A stretch of 24,146 nucleotides of DNA from Alphaproteobacteria bacterium. Its GTDB lineage: Bacteria; Pseudomonadota; Alphaproteobacteria; Rhodobacterales; Rhodobacteraceae. Below the pieces are notes generated by a model that worked only from the letters and a program-made list of their open reading frames with translations, was not told the DNA's origin and made no database searches. The position numbers were made by a program, and so were the translations under genes. Positions 14,220-22,471 of the stretch are shown here, piece by piece (the stretch's first letter is position 1; every line of letters starts with the position of its first letter). The DNA lies in assembly GCA_013151535.1 (NCBI GenBank), contig JAADIC010000012.1, positions 1-24,146 on the forward strand, read 5' to 3'.

Positions 14220-14354
14220 GGGCTAGCGGGCTAGCGGGCTAGCGGGCTAGCGGGCTAGCGGGCTAGCGGGCTAGCGGGCTAGCGGGCTAGCGGCTAGCGG
14301 GCTAGCGGGCTAGCGGGCTAGCGGGCTAGCGGGCTAGCGGGCTAGCGGGCTAGC
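14220..14354. repeat. Array of 17 tandem GGGCTAGC octamers
   Basis: Sixteen perfect 8-bp units and one 7-bp unit (one G missing, near 14292-14293) lie head to tail. Each unit contains the palindrome GCTAGC. CTAG is normally one of the rarest tetranucleotides in proteobacterial DNA. Because 8 is not a multiple of 3 and TAG reads on both strands, every reading frame is stopped every 24 bases, so the array cannot be coding. The near-perfect identity suggests recent expansion by slippage. No function is recognised. Confidence 0.97.
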
Positions 14355-14676
14355 GAAGCTCAGTTTCAACTGACTGTAAAGTCAACATAAAATTGAACTC
14401 GGCCCCGGATCAAAAGGAGTATCCGAGACTCTTTGTATGGGGCTTGCCGATGCGGTTAAGGCGGGTCACTTGTTGAACTGTGCCGCTGAACAGCAGGCAT
14501 GCCTAAGTGGGGTAAGAAATGCTTTTAGAGGAGCGGAATAAATCCGCGACAGGGCCAACCCTTACAAGCCCCGGCGGTTCGGTGTCGGCGCTCGGGTAAA
14601 ACAGGGCCCTTGAAAACCGGCAGGGTCATGCCGACCTTTTGAGAACTTCTGTCAAACCACCGCAAGGAGGCTCATC
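14355..14676 (+). other. Non-coding stretch with several small stem-loops before the DoxX-like gene
   Basis: No convincing gene lies here. Small inverted repeats include GCGGA-ATAAA-TCCGC (14533-14547) and CGGCA-GGGTCA-TGCCG (14618-14633, followed by ACCTTTT). A 34-codon ORF (14437-14541) has no well-spaced ribosome binding site. The stretch may be a structured leader or a small RNA, but this is not established. AAGGAGG just before 14677 is the ribosome binding site of the next gene. Confidence 0.4.
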
Positions 14677-15192
14677 ATGGTGAGACTTAGTAAATGGCGC
14701 GCCAATGGCATTGGCGCAATGCGAATTCTTTTTGGTATAATCTGGGCGATTGATGCGCAATTCAAATGGCGCCCCTCCTTCGCCGACAATTTTGTCAGCT
14801 ACCTGACCGGAGGGCTGGATGGTCAGCCGTTTCTGGTCAAACAATGGATCAGCCTTTGGATCGATGTGGTTAAAATTGACCCCACCACTTTCGCTTATCT
14901 GGTGGCCTTCGCCGAAACCGGCCTGGCCCTCGCCCTTATTCTGGGGATTTTTTCCAATCTCGCCTATATCGGCGGCGGGCTTTTGTCTCTGGTAATCTGG
15001 TCCACGGCCGAGGGGCTGGGCGGCCCCTATGTTGCGGGGTCAACGGATATTGGGGCCTCGATCATCTACTTCATTGTTTTTGCGATATTGTTCTTCTCCC
15101 ATGCCGGGCTGTATCGCGGATTTGACAAATTTCTGAGCCCGAAACTTGGCAGGTTTTCCTGGATCGCTTCTGGCCCGCATCCGGACATCTGA
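14677..15192 (+). CDS. DoxX/DoxD-like integral membrane protein
   Basis: This 171-aa protein of about four membrane helices belongs to the DoxX/DoxD-like group (the small subunit of thiosulfate:quinone oxidoreductase in archaea and its bacterial relatives). Features are MRILFGIIWAIDAQFKW in helix 1, an acidic residue in the third region (FAETGLALALILG), and GGPYVAGSTDIGASIIYFIVF split as GGPYVAGSTDIG and ASIIYFIVF. AAGGAGG six to ten bases before the ATG is a strong ribosome binding site. No TQO large-subunit partner is near, so a thiosulfate role is not supported. A 14-bp inverted repeat follows the gene. Confidence 0.75.
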   Translation: MVRLSKWRANGIGAMRILFGIIWAIDAQFKWRPSFADNFVSYLTGGLDGQPFLVKQWISLWIDVVKIDPTTFAYLVAFAETGLALALILGIFSNLAYIGGGLLSLVIWSTAEGLGGPYVAGSTDIGASIIYFIVFAILFFSHAGLYRGFDKFLSPKLGRFSWIASGPHPDI

Positions 15193-15215
15193 TTGAAAGA
15201 ACCCGAAAAATCCGG

Positions 15216-15263
15216 AAGGTGGCCCCTGCCTGCTATTGACTTTTACTTTGCAGGGACCACCTT
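15216..15263. repeat. Near-perfect 14-bp inverted repeat between the DoxX-like and patatin genes
   Basis: AAGGTGGCCCCTGC (15216-15229) pairs with GCAGGGACCACCTT (15250-15263) with one mismatch across a 20-nt loop. No T-run follows, so it is not a standard intrinsic terminator. It could be a regulator's operator, an RNA stem in a leader, or a rho-associated 3' end of the DoxX-like transcript. Confidence 0.5.
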
Positions 15264-15439
15264 AACCGCATGGGGCCATACAGTCACGATCACCTCTATA
15301 TTCGGTGGTGGCTGCGGCCCTGAAAAGCTGACTTTCTGACTGATCGCTCGCCATGCGGGTGCGTATGAGACCTGCGCCCGAAATCCGGCTGCAGGCAGCG
15401 GCCAGTCCGGCGAAATGCACAAAACGGAGCCCGAAAACA

Positions 15440-16576
15440 ATGCAATGCCAGCCGCAATCGGATCAGAATACCAAGAGTGAAAAAACTGTTCTGGCGCTTC
15501 AGGGCGGCGGGGCCCTGGGGGCCTATCAGGCCGGTGCCTATCAGGAACTGGCCGCCAATGGGCACGAGCCGGATTGGGTTGCAGGCATTTCCATCGGTGC
15601 CATCAATGCGGCATTAATTGCCGGAAACCCGCCTGAAAAACGCGCCGAGCGGCTTTGTACATTCTGGGAAACCATATCATCACACCTGCGGGCCAAGCCA
15701 TTTTGGCCCGGCGAACAGATACGCGCCGGTTTCAATGATGCAAGCGCCTCGCTGACCGCAACCTTCGGGCTACCCGGATTTTTCACACCCCGCCCACCGC
15801 TATCCTTCAGCCGGTTGCCAGGGGCGTCAAATGCGCTGAGTTATTATGATACCGGCCCCTTGCGCCGGACATTGGAGGAACTGGTTGATTTCGATCTGAT
15901 CAACAGCAAGAAGACCCGCCTCAGTGTCGGGGCGGTGAATATCCGGACCGGGAATTTTACCTATTTTGACAATTACCGGCAAAGCATCGGCCCGGAGCAT
16001 ATCATGGCCAGCGGTGCCCTGCCGCCGGGGTTTCCACCGGTTGAGATCGAGGGCGAATATTATTGGGACGGCGGATTGGTATCAAACACGCCGCTCCAAT
16101 ATGTTCTGGATGAGGTTCCGCGCCTGGACATGCTTATTTTTCAGGTCGATGTATTCTCGGCCCGGGGCCCGATGCCGCAAAACCTGTCGGATGTCACCGA
16201 GCGTGACAAGGATATCCGCTATTCCAGCCGCACCCGTCTGAACACGGATGTGTTTCGTCATGGGCAGGCCCTGCGCCGGGCCGCGCATCGCCTGGTTTCC
16301 AAACTGCCCGACGCATTGCGCGACGATCCCGATGCAAAGCTGGTGCAAGGGCTGTGCTGCAATGCCGCCGTCACCATCGTGCATCTGATTAAACAGCGCC
16401 GGGATTACGCCACCCAGTCCAAGGATTTTGAATTCTCACGGCTGTCGCTTGATGAACACTGGCAGGCAGGTCAGAGCGATGTTCACCACACACTCCATCA
16501 CAAAAAATGGCTGGCGCGGACAAAACCCAACAATGATGTGCGGGTTTTCGATCTTGCCCACGATGTCGATGGCTGA
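15440..16576 (+). CDS. Patatin-like phospholipase (DUF3734 type)
   Basis: The 378-aa lipid acyl hydrolase has the patatin fold: oxyanion-hole motif LALQGGGALGAYQ (18-30), nucleophile Ser51 in GISIG, and the catalytic-dyad Asp210 in DGGLVSNTP. The C-terminal region (about 250-370, with KDIRYSSRTRLNTD and RDYATQSKDFEFSR) resembles the DUF3734 extension. The ATG at 15440 is chosen because GGAG lies ten bases upstream and the fold begins soon after; an in-frame ATG at 15353 would add a basic, poorly conserved leader. It is 14 bp upstream of acetoacetate decarboxylase and probably in its operon. Substrates may be membrane lipids or, by context, polyhydroxybutyrate-granule material (inference). Confidence 0.9.
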   Translation: MQCQPQSDQNTKSEKTVLALQGGGALGAYQAGAYQELAANGHEPDWVAGISIGAINAALIAGNPPEKRAERLCTFWETISSHLRAKPFWPGEQIRAGFNDASASLTATFGLPGFFTPRPPLSFSRLPGASNALSYYDTGPLRRTLEELVDFDLINSKKTRLSVGAVNIRTGNFTYFDNYRQSIGPEHIMASGALPPGFPPVEIEGEYYWDGGLVSNTPLQYVLDEVPRLDMLIFQVDVFSARGPMPQNLSDVTERDKDIRYSSRTRLNTDVFRHGQALRRAAHRLVSKLPDALRDDPDAKLVQGLCCNAAVTIVHLIKQRRDYATQSKDFEFSRLSLDEHWQAGQSDVHHTLHHKKWLARTKPNNDVRVFDLAHDVDG

Positions 16577-16590
16577 AAAGGAGCCCAAAG

Positions 16591-17334
16591 ATGAAACGCG
16601 AAGATGTCAGGAAAAATGCCTATTCGATGCCGCTGACCAGCCCGTCTTATCCGCGCGGCCCGTATCGGTTTGTTGACCGCGAATTTTTCGTCATCACCTA
16701 CCGCACCGATCCCGACGCCCTGCGCGCGGTGGTGCCCGAGCCGCTGCAAATCACCGACCCGGTGGTGAAATACGAATTCATTCGCATGCCGGATTCAACC
16801 GGATTTGGCAGCTATACGGAATCGGGGCAGGTGATCCCGGTTGAATTCAACGGTGAAAAGGGCGGCTATGTGCATGCAATGTATCTGGATGATGATGCGC
16901 CCATCGCCGGGGGTCGTGAAATCTGGGGTTTTCCCAAGAAACTGGCCCAGCCGACCCTGAGCATCCAAAAGGATACATTGCTGGGCACGCTTGATTACGG
17001 GCCGGTGCGCGTGGCCACCGGTACCATGGGCTACAAGCACAAGGCGCTTGATCTGACGCAGGTAAAGGCCAGCCTGCAAGCCCCTGGGTTCCTGCTGAAA
17101 ATATTCCCGGATGTGGATTGCTGCCCGCGGGTCTGTGAACTGGTGCGTTACAATCTGCAAGACCTGACGGTCAAGGGGGCCTGGTCGGCACCCGCCGCGC
17201 TTGAACTGCATCACCACGCCCTTGCGCCGGTGGCCGACCTTCCGGTGCTCGAAGTGCTGTCGGGGGTTCATATCCTGACCGATCTGACGCTTGGCCTGGG
17301 AACAGTCGTACATGATTACCTGAAAACTGAATGA
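16591..17334 (+). CDS. adc: Acetoacetate decarboxylase
   Basis: This 247-aa enzyme would convert acetoacetate to acetone and CO2. The Schiff-base lysine and its pKa-lowering neighbour are in GFPKKLAQP (Lys116, Lys117), and Arg30, Glu62 and Glu77 stand exactly one residue after the active-site Arg29, Glu61 and Glu76 of the Clostridium acetobutylicum enzyme. The length is that of the family. AAAGGAG lies upstream of the ATG. The gene is between a patatin hydrolase (14 bp gap) and 3-hydroxybutyrate dehydrogenase (10 bp gap), which supports acetoacetate as the substrate rather than a related beta-keto acid. Confidence 0.92.
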   Translation: MKREDVRKNAYSMPLTSPSYPRGPYRFVDREFFVITYRTDPDALRAVVPEPLQITDPVVKYEFIRMPDSTGFGSYTESGQVIPVEFNGEKGGYVHAMYLDDDAPIAGGREIWGFPKKLAQPTLSIQKDTLLGTLDYGPVRVATGTMGYKHKALDLTQVKASLQAPGFLLKIFPDVDCCPRVCELVRYNLQDLTVKGAWSAPAALELHHHALAPVADLPVLEVLSGVHILTDLTLGLGTVVHDYLKTE

Positions 17335-17344
17335 GGATAAGACT

Positions 17345-18127
17345 ATGAAATTGAAAGATAAAACCTGCATCATCACCGGCGCTGCCCGCGGTATCGGCGC
17401 AGGAATTGCCGAACGTTTCGTCGCCGAGGGCGCGCGGGTGGCAATTGCCGACCTGCGGCTGGAGGCGGCAAAGGAAACCGCCGCGCGCCTGACGGCGGCA
17501 GGGCCGGGAACAGCCATTGGCATCGCCATGGATGTCACCGACGAAGCCGCAGTAAATGCTGGCGTGGCCGAGGTGGTGAAAGAATGGGGTGGCATTGACG
17601 TTCTGGTTTCCAACGCCGGTATCCAAATTGTTCACAAGATCGAGAATTTCCCGTTTGCCGACTGGAAAAAGCTGCTTGCGATCCATCTGGATGGCGCTTT
17701 TCTGACTTCAAAGGCCTGCATCCCGCATATGTATGGCAACAATGGCGGCTCGATCCTGTTCATGGGCTCGGTGCATTCCAAAGAGGCTTCGCCGCTGAAA
17801 TCGGCCTATGTCACCGCCAAACACGGGCTGCTTGGCCTTGCACGGGTGATCTCCAAGGAAGGGGCGGCACATGGCGTGCGGGCGAATGTGATCTGTCCGG
17901 GTTTCGTGAAAACGCCACTGGTTGAAAAGCAAATTCCTGAACAGGCGCGCGAACTGGGTATTTCCGAACAAGACGTGGTCAGCAAGATCATGCTGGGTGA
18001 AACCGTCGACCAGGAATTTACTACTATCGAGGATGTGGCCGAAGTGGCCCTGTTGTTTGCGTCCTTCCCGACCAATGCCCTGACCGGGCAATCGCTGGTG
18101 GTCAGCCATGGCTGGTTCATGGAGTAA
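17345..18127 (+). CDS. bdhA: 3-hydroxybutyrate dehydrogenase (SDR family)
   Basis: The 260-aa short-chain dehydrogenase interconverts 3-hydroxybutyrate and acetoacetate with NAD+. The Rossmann motif TGAARGIG is at 11-18, NAG at 90-92, and the catalytic Ser142, Tyr155 and Lys159 follow. Gln94, His144, Lys152 and Gln196 match, by number as well as kind, the substrate-binding residues described for the Pseudomonas fragi enzyme, making this assignment firm rather than a generic SDR call. The C-terminal GQSLVVSHGWFME is typical of the family. GAGGATAAG precedes the ATG. It is the third gene of the patatin-adc-bdhA set. Confidence 0.95.
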   Translation: MKLKDKTCIITGAARGIGAGIAERFVAEGARVAIADLRLEAAKETAARLTAAGPGTAIGIAMDVTDEAAVNAGVAEVVKEWGGIDVLVSNAGIQIVHKIENFPFADWKKLLAIHLDGAFLTSKACIPHMYGNNGGSILFMGSVHSKEASPLKSAYVTAKHGLLGLARVISKEGAAHGVRANVICPGFVKTPLVEKQIPEQARELGISEQDVVSKIMLGETVDQEFTTIEDVAEVALLFASFPTNALTGQSLVVSHGWFME

Positions 18128-18195
18128 ATGTTCGATTGCATCAATCCCGGAGATATCCCTTTCGGGGAAATGTCTTGGCAAAACAGGAGGCGATG

Positions 18196-18735
18196 ATGAA
18201 TACTGCAAATACAGATCGGAATGTGGCAAAGGCCATGCGCGGATCGCTATGGGTGTTGGGCCTGCTATTGTTGATACTGGGGGCGGGCGGTGTTTTCTTT
18301 CCCAATATCATGTCCATCGCAATTGAAATCTATTTTGGATGGATGATGGTTTTGGCTGGCGCGTTGTGGAGCTATTACGCGTTACGGCTCCATATCCGCT
18401 CATTCAGCGGCTGGCTCAAACCCGTTATCCTGATTGCTGTCGGTGTTTTATGGTTGCTGCTTCCCGCGTCCGGTATCGCGGCTCTGACCCTGTTGATCGC
18501 TTTCTATCTGCTGATCGATACTTTTGCCGGGTTTAATCTGGCCTTTGAGCGGCGTCCGCATCGGGGATGGCTCTGGATGCTGCTCAATGGGTTGCTCTCT
18601 CTTGTCCTGGCGTTTCTGATCCTGATGGGCTGGCCTGAGACTTCGTCGTTTTTTCTGGGGCTTTTTGTTGGCATCAGTTTGCTGTTTGATGGTTTGTCCC
18701 TTATCATGCTTGGTGCATCGCTAAAGCAGAAGTGA
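18196..18735 (+). CDS. HdeD-like (DUF308) membrane protein
   Basis: This 179-aa protein has about six short hydrophobic helices arranged as three pairs, with alternating glycines (LLLILGAGGVFFPN, GWMMVLAGALWSYYA, LFVGISLLFDGLSLIMLG), as in HdeD, an acid-resistance membrane protein of enterobacteria. The function in other bacteria is unknown. Two adjacent ATGs exist; the second (18196) is 5 bases from AGGAGG (18185-18190) and is preferred. It lies 68 bp after bdhA and may be read from the same transcript. The C-terminus is basic (SLKQK). Confidence 0.8.
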   Translation: MNTANTDRNVAKAMRGSLWVLGLLLLILGAGGVFFPNIMSIAIEIYFGWMMVLAGALWSYYALRLHIRSFSGWLKPVILIAVGVLWLLLPASGIAALTLLIAFYLLIDTFAGFNLAFERRPHRGWLWMLLNGLLSLVLAFLILMGWPETSSFFLGLFVGISLLFDGLSLIMLGASLKQK

Positions 18736-18767
18736 GACCGAAATGACCATAAACTCAACCGGTTGCC

Positions 18768-19130
18768 ATGGACACCCCTGAAGCGCGCAACAACATATTG
18801 GCTCTGGACAGAACGGTTCTGGCCAATGAGCGGACCTATCAGGCCTGGTTGCGCACGGGGTTGTCGGCCCTTGTAACCGGATTGGGCATCGCCCGGTTTC
18901 TGAAGGATGAAATGCCGGTGTGGATGCTTTTGACCATAGCAACCATCATGATTTCCCTGAGTGCCGTAGCCTTTTTACAGGCGGCATGGCGGTATAATCA
19001 TCTGCATGTGAGGATGGCCCATCTTGATCTGGATGCAACACCTGTCTGGCTGGTGAAAGCGATCAGCGTTCTGCTGGTGGGATGTTCGGGCCTTGCATTG
19101 GTCGGGATAGTGCTGGCGGCTTTGCTATAG
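18768..19130 (+). CDS. DUF202 (YidH-like) membrane protein
   Basis: The 120-aa protein has three membrane helices and the DUF202 signature LANERTYQAWLRTGLSALV (residues 18-36). The helices are about 30-45, 52-75 and 93-118. DUF202 proteins are of unknown function and are often found beside other small stress-related membrane proteins. It lies 32 bp after the HdeD-like gene, and a terminator-like hairpin follows it, so it probably ends the operon. The ribosome binding site is weak. Confidence 0.85.
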   Translation: MDTPEARNNILALDRTVLANERTYQAWLRTGLSALVTGLGIARFLKDEMPVWMLLTIATIMISLSAVAFLQAAWRYNHLHVRMAHLDLDATPVWLVKAISVLLVGCSGLALVGIVLAALL

Positions 19131-19441
19131 CCCATGAAACGGCCGGATGGATGCAGTGGTCCATCCTTTGGTTTGGGAGCGGGCGCAGCCGGGGCCACAC
19201 ATGTGTATGCCCCACGGGATGACCCCGGTTTACTGCATGTCTTTTCTGCTGGATTTGAGAATGGCATATATTCTGAAAGCGGTTTTTCGCGGAACCCGGC
19301 AGCGGCCTTCAGGCAAACAAGTGGAAACATTGACAGATCATATGCACCCCCTCTTGATACACGGGTCCGCCATTCGGATTGACGCCATGGTACCAGTGTG
19401 GCCAATAGGAGAGGCAGGACCGATTTCTTCAGGGAAGCCAA
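19131..19441. other. Intergenic stretch before mprF
   Basis: Apart from a terminator-like hairpin at its left end and AGGGAAG just before the mprF start, nothing was found. Two overlapping rightward frames are open but have no protein-like features and run into mprF in other frames. Confidence 0.5.
19145..19170 (+). terminator. Terminator-like hairpin after the DUF202 gene
   Basis: GGATGGA (19145-19151) pairs with TCCATCC (19160-19166) over an 8-nt loop, followed by TTTGGTTT. It sits 14 bp after the DUF202 stop. The T-run is interrupted, so strength is uncertain. Confidence 0.45.
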
Positions 19442-22063
19442 ATGACCAACCCGAGCGCCGCAGGATCGACAAACCCAACAGGGCGCCATTTACCGGCCCG
19501 CCTTCGGAGTTTTGCGCCGATCCTGCTGGGCATTGCGCTGTTTGCGCTTGGGGTTTTTGCACTTTATCATCTGCTCAGGCCGGTCAATCCTGCCGATGTT
19601 CTGAAGCAGGCCCGCGCGACACCCCCGGCCCTGCTGGCAGCGGCGCTTGGGGCGACCTTTCTCGGTTATGTGGCGCTGATCGGGTATGACTGGTCCGCCC
19701 TGCGCTATCTGGGAAAAAAACTGCCGCTGCGCATTATCGCCATTGGCGGGTTTCTCGGCTACAGCTTTGGCAACACCATTGGCATCAGCATCGTTTCCGG
19801 CGGGGCGGTGCGCTACCGGATTTATTCGGCCTTCGGACTGAACGCATTCGAGGTGGCAAGGGTTTCGACCTTCGTTGCGCTGGCCTTCGGGTTCGGCATC
19901 ACGGTGATCGGCCTTGGCGCGCTGGCCTTTCATCCTTACGCCCTAGAAAGCGTTCTGCCCTGGAGCCCGGCGCTGACCCGCCTGCTCGCCGCCGTTTCGG
20001 CCGTTGGCCTGCTGGGTGTTCTGACATGGTCAGCCGTATCGGGAAAGACCTTCCGGCTGAAAAACCTTGAAATCGCCGCACCGTCGCCCGGCATCCTGCT
20101 GGGGCAACTCGCGTTTACGCTGATCGATATAATCATGGCGGCGCTGACGCTATATGTTCTGCTGCCCGCCGGGGTGCCGGATTTTATCACCTTCGTTGCC
20201 ATTTTTGCCGCCGCCGCCATGGCCGGGGTGCTCAGCCATGTGCCCGGCGGGGTTGGCGTGTTTGAAAGCGTCATCATCGCCAGCATGCCGGCAGGGGTAC
20301 CGCTGGACCAGGTCGCGGCGGGGTTGCTGATGTATCGACTGGTCTACTACCTTGTGCCATTCACCCTTGCGCTGGTCTTTGTCGCCCTGAACGAGGCGCG
20401 CCTTGCCGGAGGGCTGGCGGCGCGGCTTCTGGGCGATGTTTCCGAACAGATGCGGCCAATTGCCAGGATTGCAACCTCGGTTGCCCCGTCGGTGACTGGC
20501 ACGATGGCTTTCGGGCTGGGCGTCTACCTGTTGCTGATGGCCCTTATCCCCAGCGCCATACCCAACCAGATCGACCCCAATGATCTGCTGGCGGCAGTGC
20601 TTCTTGAAGGTGGTGCCCTTTTTTCCGCCGCCCTGGGTGTGGTTCTGATCCTGTTGTCGCAGGGTCTGATCCGGCGTATTTCCGGCGCTTTCTGGCTGAC
20701 GGAAATCGCGCTGGTCGCCGGGGTGCTGGCCTCGATGCTGAACGGGCTCGACACCGAAAGCGCGCTTTTGCTGATCGCGGCGGCGACCGTTCTGTGGCCG
20801 TTGCGGGCCGAGTTTTACCGATCCGCCAAACTGACCCAGGGGGTTCTGTCGCCCGGCTGGTTTGCCCTGGTTGCCGGTATCGTTCTGGGGGTCGCGGCGT
20901 TTTTCTTTTCGGTGCATGCAAACACACCCTATTCGAACGATTTATGGACCGAGTTCGCCGGTGGTGCCAATACCCCAAGGGCGCTTCGCGCCGCCCTGCT
21001 GGCCTCGGCCCTGTTGACATTTGTCACCATCTATCTTGCGCTTCAGCCCGCCCGGGCGCATAGCCGCCCACCAGATGAGAACGCCCTTGCAACGGCAAAA
21101 AGGATCATCGCCGCCCAGAATGACCCCGAGGCCTGCCTGGCCCTGAGCGGCGACAAGTCGCTGTTTTTCAACGATACCGAAGACGCTTTCATCATGTATG
21201 CCAGACAGGGCCGCTCTTGGGTGGCCTATCGGGATCCGGTCGGCCCACAGGATGCGGTCAGGGATCTGGCCTGGTCGTTCTTTGACGAAGCCTACGCCGC
21301 CAACTGCCGCCCGATCTTTTATGAGGTGAGCGAAAAATACCTGCCACTGTGGATCGAGATGGGCTTCACGCTGCACAAAATGGGGGAAGAATCGATCATT
21401 CACCTGCCCGAGTTTTCGCTCGCCGGGGGGAAGTTCAAGAAAATGCGGGCGGCCCATCACAAGGCCCTCAGAAGCGGGCTTCAGTTTTCGATCTGCACCC
21501 CGCCTCACAGCACGGATTTCATCGATCAGCTACGCACCATCTCCGATGCCTGGATGGGCGGCAGGAAGGGCCGCGAAAAGGGGTTTTCCGTCGGGCGGTT
21601 CGATGCTGAGTATCTCGGGAATTTCCCAATCGCCATTGTCCGCCGCGAAGGGCGCGTTCTCGCATTCGCCAACATTCTGCGCCCCGGCGACGGGGCGCAT
21701 GTCTCCATCGACCTCATGCGCTATCTGCCCGAAGAGGCCAGCGGCATGATGGAATTCCTGTTCATCGAGGTCATGCAGCTCTACCGCGATCAGGGGGCCG
21801 TGGATTTCAGCCTCGGCATGGCACCGCTGGCCGGGCTGGAAACCCGGCATGGAACGCGGTTGTGGAACCGGTTCGGCGCGTTGTTATTTCGCCACGGCGG
21901 TGGGTTTTACAATTTTGCCGGCCTGCGCGGCTTCAAACAGAAGTTCCGGCCCGCGTGGCAATCCAGTTTCATCGCCGTACCCGGCGGCACCACCCCGCTG
22001 GTCGCGCTCAAGGACGTGGCAATTCTGATCGCCGGCGGCGCGATGGCGGTGGTCAGAAAGTAG
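19442..22063 (+). CDS. mprF: Bifunctional lysylphosphatidylglycerol synthase/flippase
   Basis: MprF transfers lysine (or alanine) from aminoacyl-tRNA to phosphatidylglycerol and flips the product outward, reducing negative surface charge and giving resistance to cationic peptides. The 873-aa length is typical. Residues about 1-535 form the multi-helix flippase (with SFGNTIGISIVSGGAVRYR, VPGGVGVFESVI and LLMYRLVYYLVPF). Residues about 540-860 form the cytosolic GNAT-like DUF2156 synthase domain (SLFFNDTEDAFIMYARQGRS, VAYRDPVG, FSVGRFDAEYL, FKQKFRPAW). Both halves are intact. AGGGAAG precedes the ATG. The gene stands alone; no acvB/virJ-type lipid hydrolase is adjacent. The aminoacyl specificity cannot be read by eye. 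Confidence 0.95.
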   Translation: MTNPSAAGSTNPTGRHLPARLRSFAPILLGIALFALGVFALYHLLRPVNPADVLKQARATPPALLAAALGATFLGYVALIGYDWSALRYLGKKLPLRIIAIGGFLGYSFGNTIGISIVSGGAVRYRIYSAFGLNAFEVARVSTFVALAFGFGITVIGLGALAFHPYALESVLPWSPALTRLLAAVSAVGLLGVLTWSAVSGKTFRLKNLEIAAPSPGILLGQLAFTLIDIIMAALTLYVLLPAGVPDFITFVAIFAAAAMAGVLSHVPGGVGVFESVIIASMPAGVPLDQVAAGLLMYRLVYYLVPFTLALVFVALNEARLAGGLAARLLGDVSEQMRPIARIATSVAPSVTGTMAFGLGVYLLLMALIPSAIPNQIDPNDLLAAVLLEGGALFSAALGVVLILLSQGLIRRISGAFWLTEIALVAGVLASMLNGLDTESALLLIAAATVLWPLRAEFYRSAKLTQGVLSPGWFALVAGIVLGVAAFFFSVHANTPYSNDLWTEFAGGANTPRALRAALLASALLTFVTIYLALQPARAHSRPPDENALATAKRIIAAQNDPEACLALSGDKSLFFNDTEDAFIMYARQGRSWVAYRDPVGPQDAVRDLAWSFFDEAYAANCRPIFYEVSEKYLPLWIEMGFTLHKMGEESIIHLPEFSLAGGKFKKMRAAHHKALRSGLQFSICTPPHSTDFIDQLRTISDAWMGGRKGREKGFSVGRFDAEYLGNFPIAIVRREGRVLAFANILRPGDGAHVSIDLMRYLPEEASGMMEFLFIEVMQLYRDQGAVDFSLGMAPLAGLETRHGTRLWNRFGALLFRHGGGFYNFAGLRGFKQKFRPAWQSSFIAVPGGTTPLVALKDVAILIAGGAMAVVRK

Positions 22064-22471
22064 ACAGAACTGATGGGTTTGGGCGGGATCATAAACTGCC
22101 CTCGCACCAGTCGCCTGGCCCTAACAGGTTGCCGAAATAGCCCAACAGCGATGTTCTGCGCGATCGGCAGACACGTTGCCGCTGCCCACAACCCAAAAAC
22201 CGCCGCCCCACAAGTGTTGACCCCAATATGCCCCCTTTCGGGTTTCTCTTGGCCGCCAGAACTGAATACTCCACCGGCTGAAGCCGGTGGCTTCAGGTTA
22301 CGGCTTAAAACCGGATCGGCCCGCCATGCGGCGGGCTTCGGGACCCCCTGATTAAGTAGGGATTTCGCAGAAATGCCAGCCCTCAACCGGGTGGAGGCGA
22401 AATGCAAGGGGATTTACCGCAAACGCCACCATAAATACGCAGGCCTTTTCAATAGGTTGAAACGTTGCAGC
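22064..22471. other. Non-coding stretch with strong palindromes after mprF
   Basis: No credible gene was found. Two clean hairpins stand out: CCACCGGCT-GA-AGCCGGTGG (22271-22290), directly followed by CTTCAGG, and GCCCGCC-ATGC-GGCGGGC (22319-22336), directly followed by TTCGGG. A looser stem joins ATTTCGC (22362-22368) to GCGAAAT near 22398-22404. The first hairpin resembles subterminal palindromes of IS200/IS605-type elements, so the stretch may be an element remnant or a structured RNA. No tnpA or tnpB is present. Confidence 0.4.

Noticed and set aside
14220..14354. Octamer array as a CRISPR array
   Set aside because: There are no spacers: units are 8 bp and directly contiguous, and no cas-like gene lies in the window.
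14437..14541. 34-codon rightward ORF before the DoxX-like gene
   Set aside because: AAGGAG is about 17 bases from the ATG, too far, and the peptide has no features; it could be chance.
19147..19689. Long rightward frame overlapping the mprF start
   Set aside because: It is out of frame with mprF, has no domain-like segments, and mprF has a clear ribosome site and a matching N-terminus.
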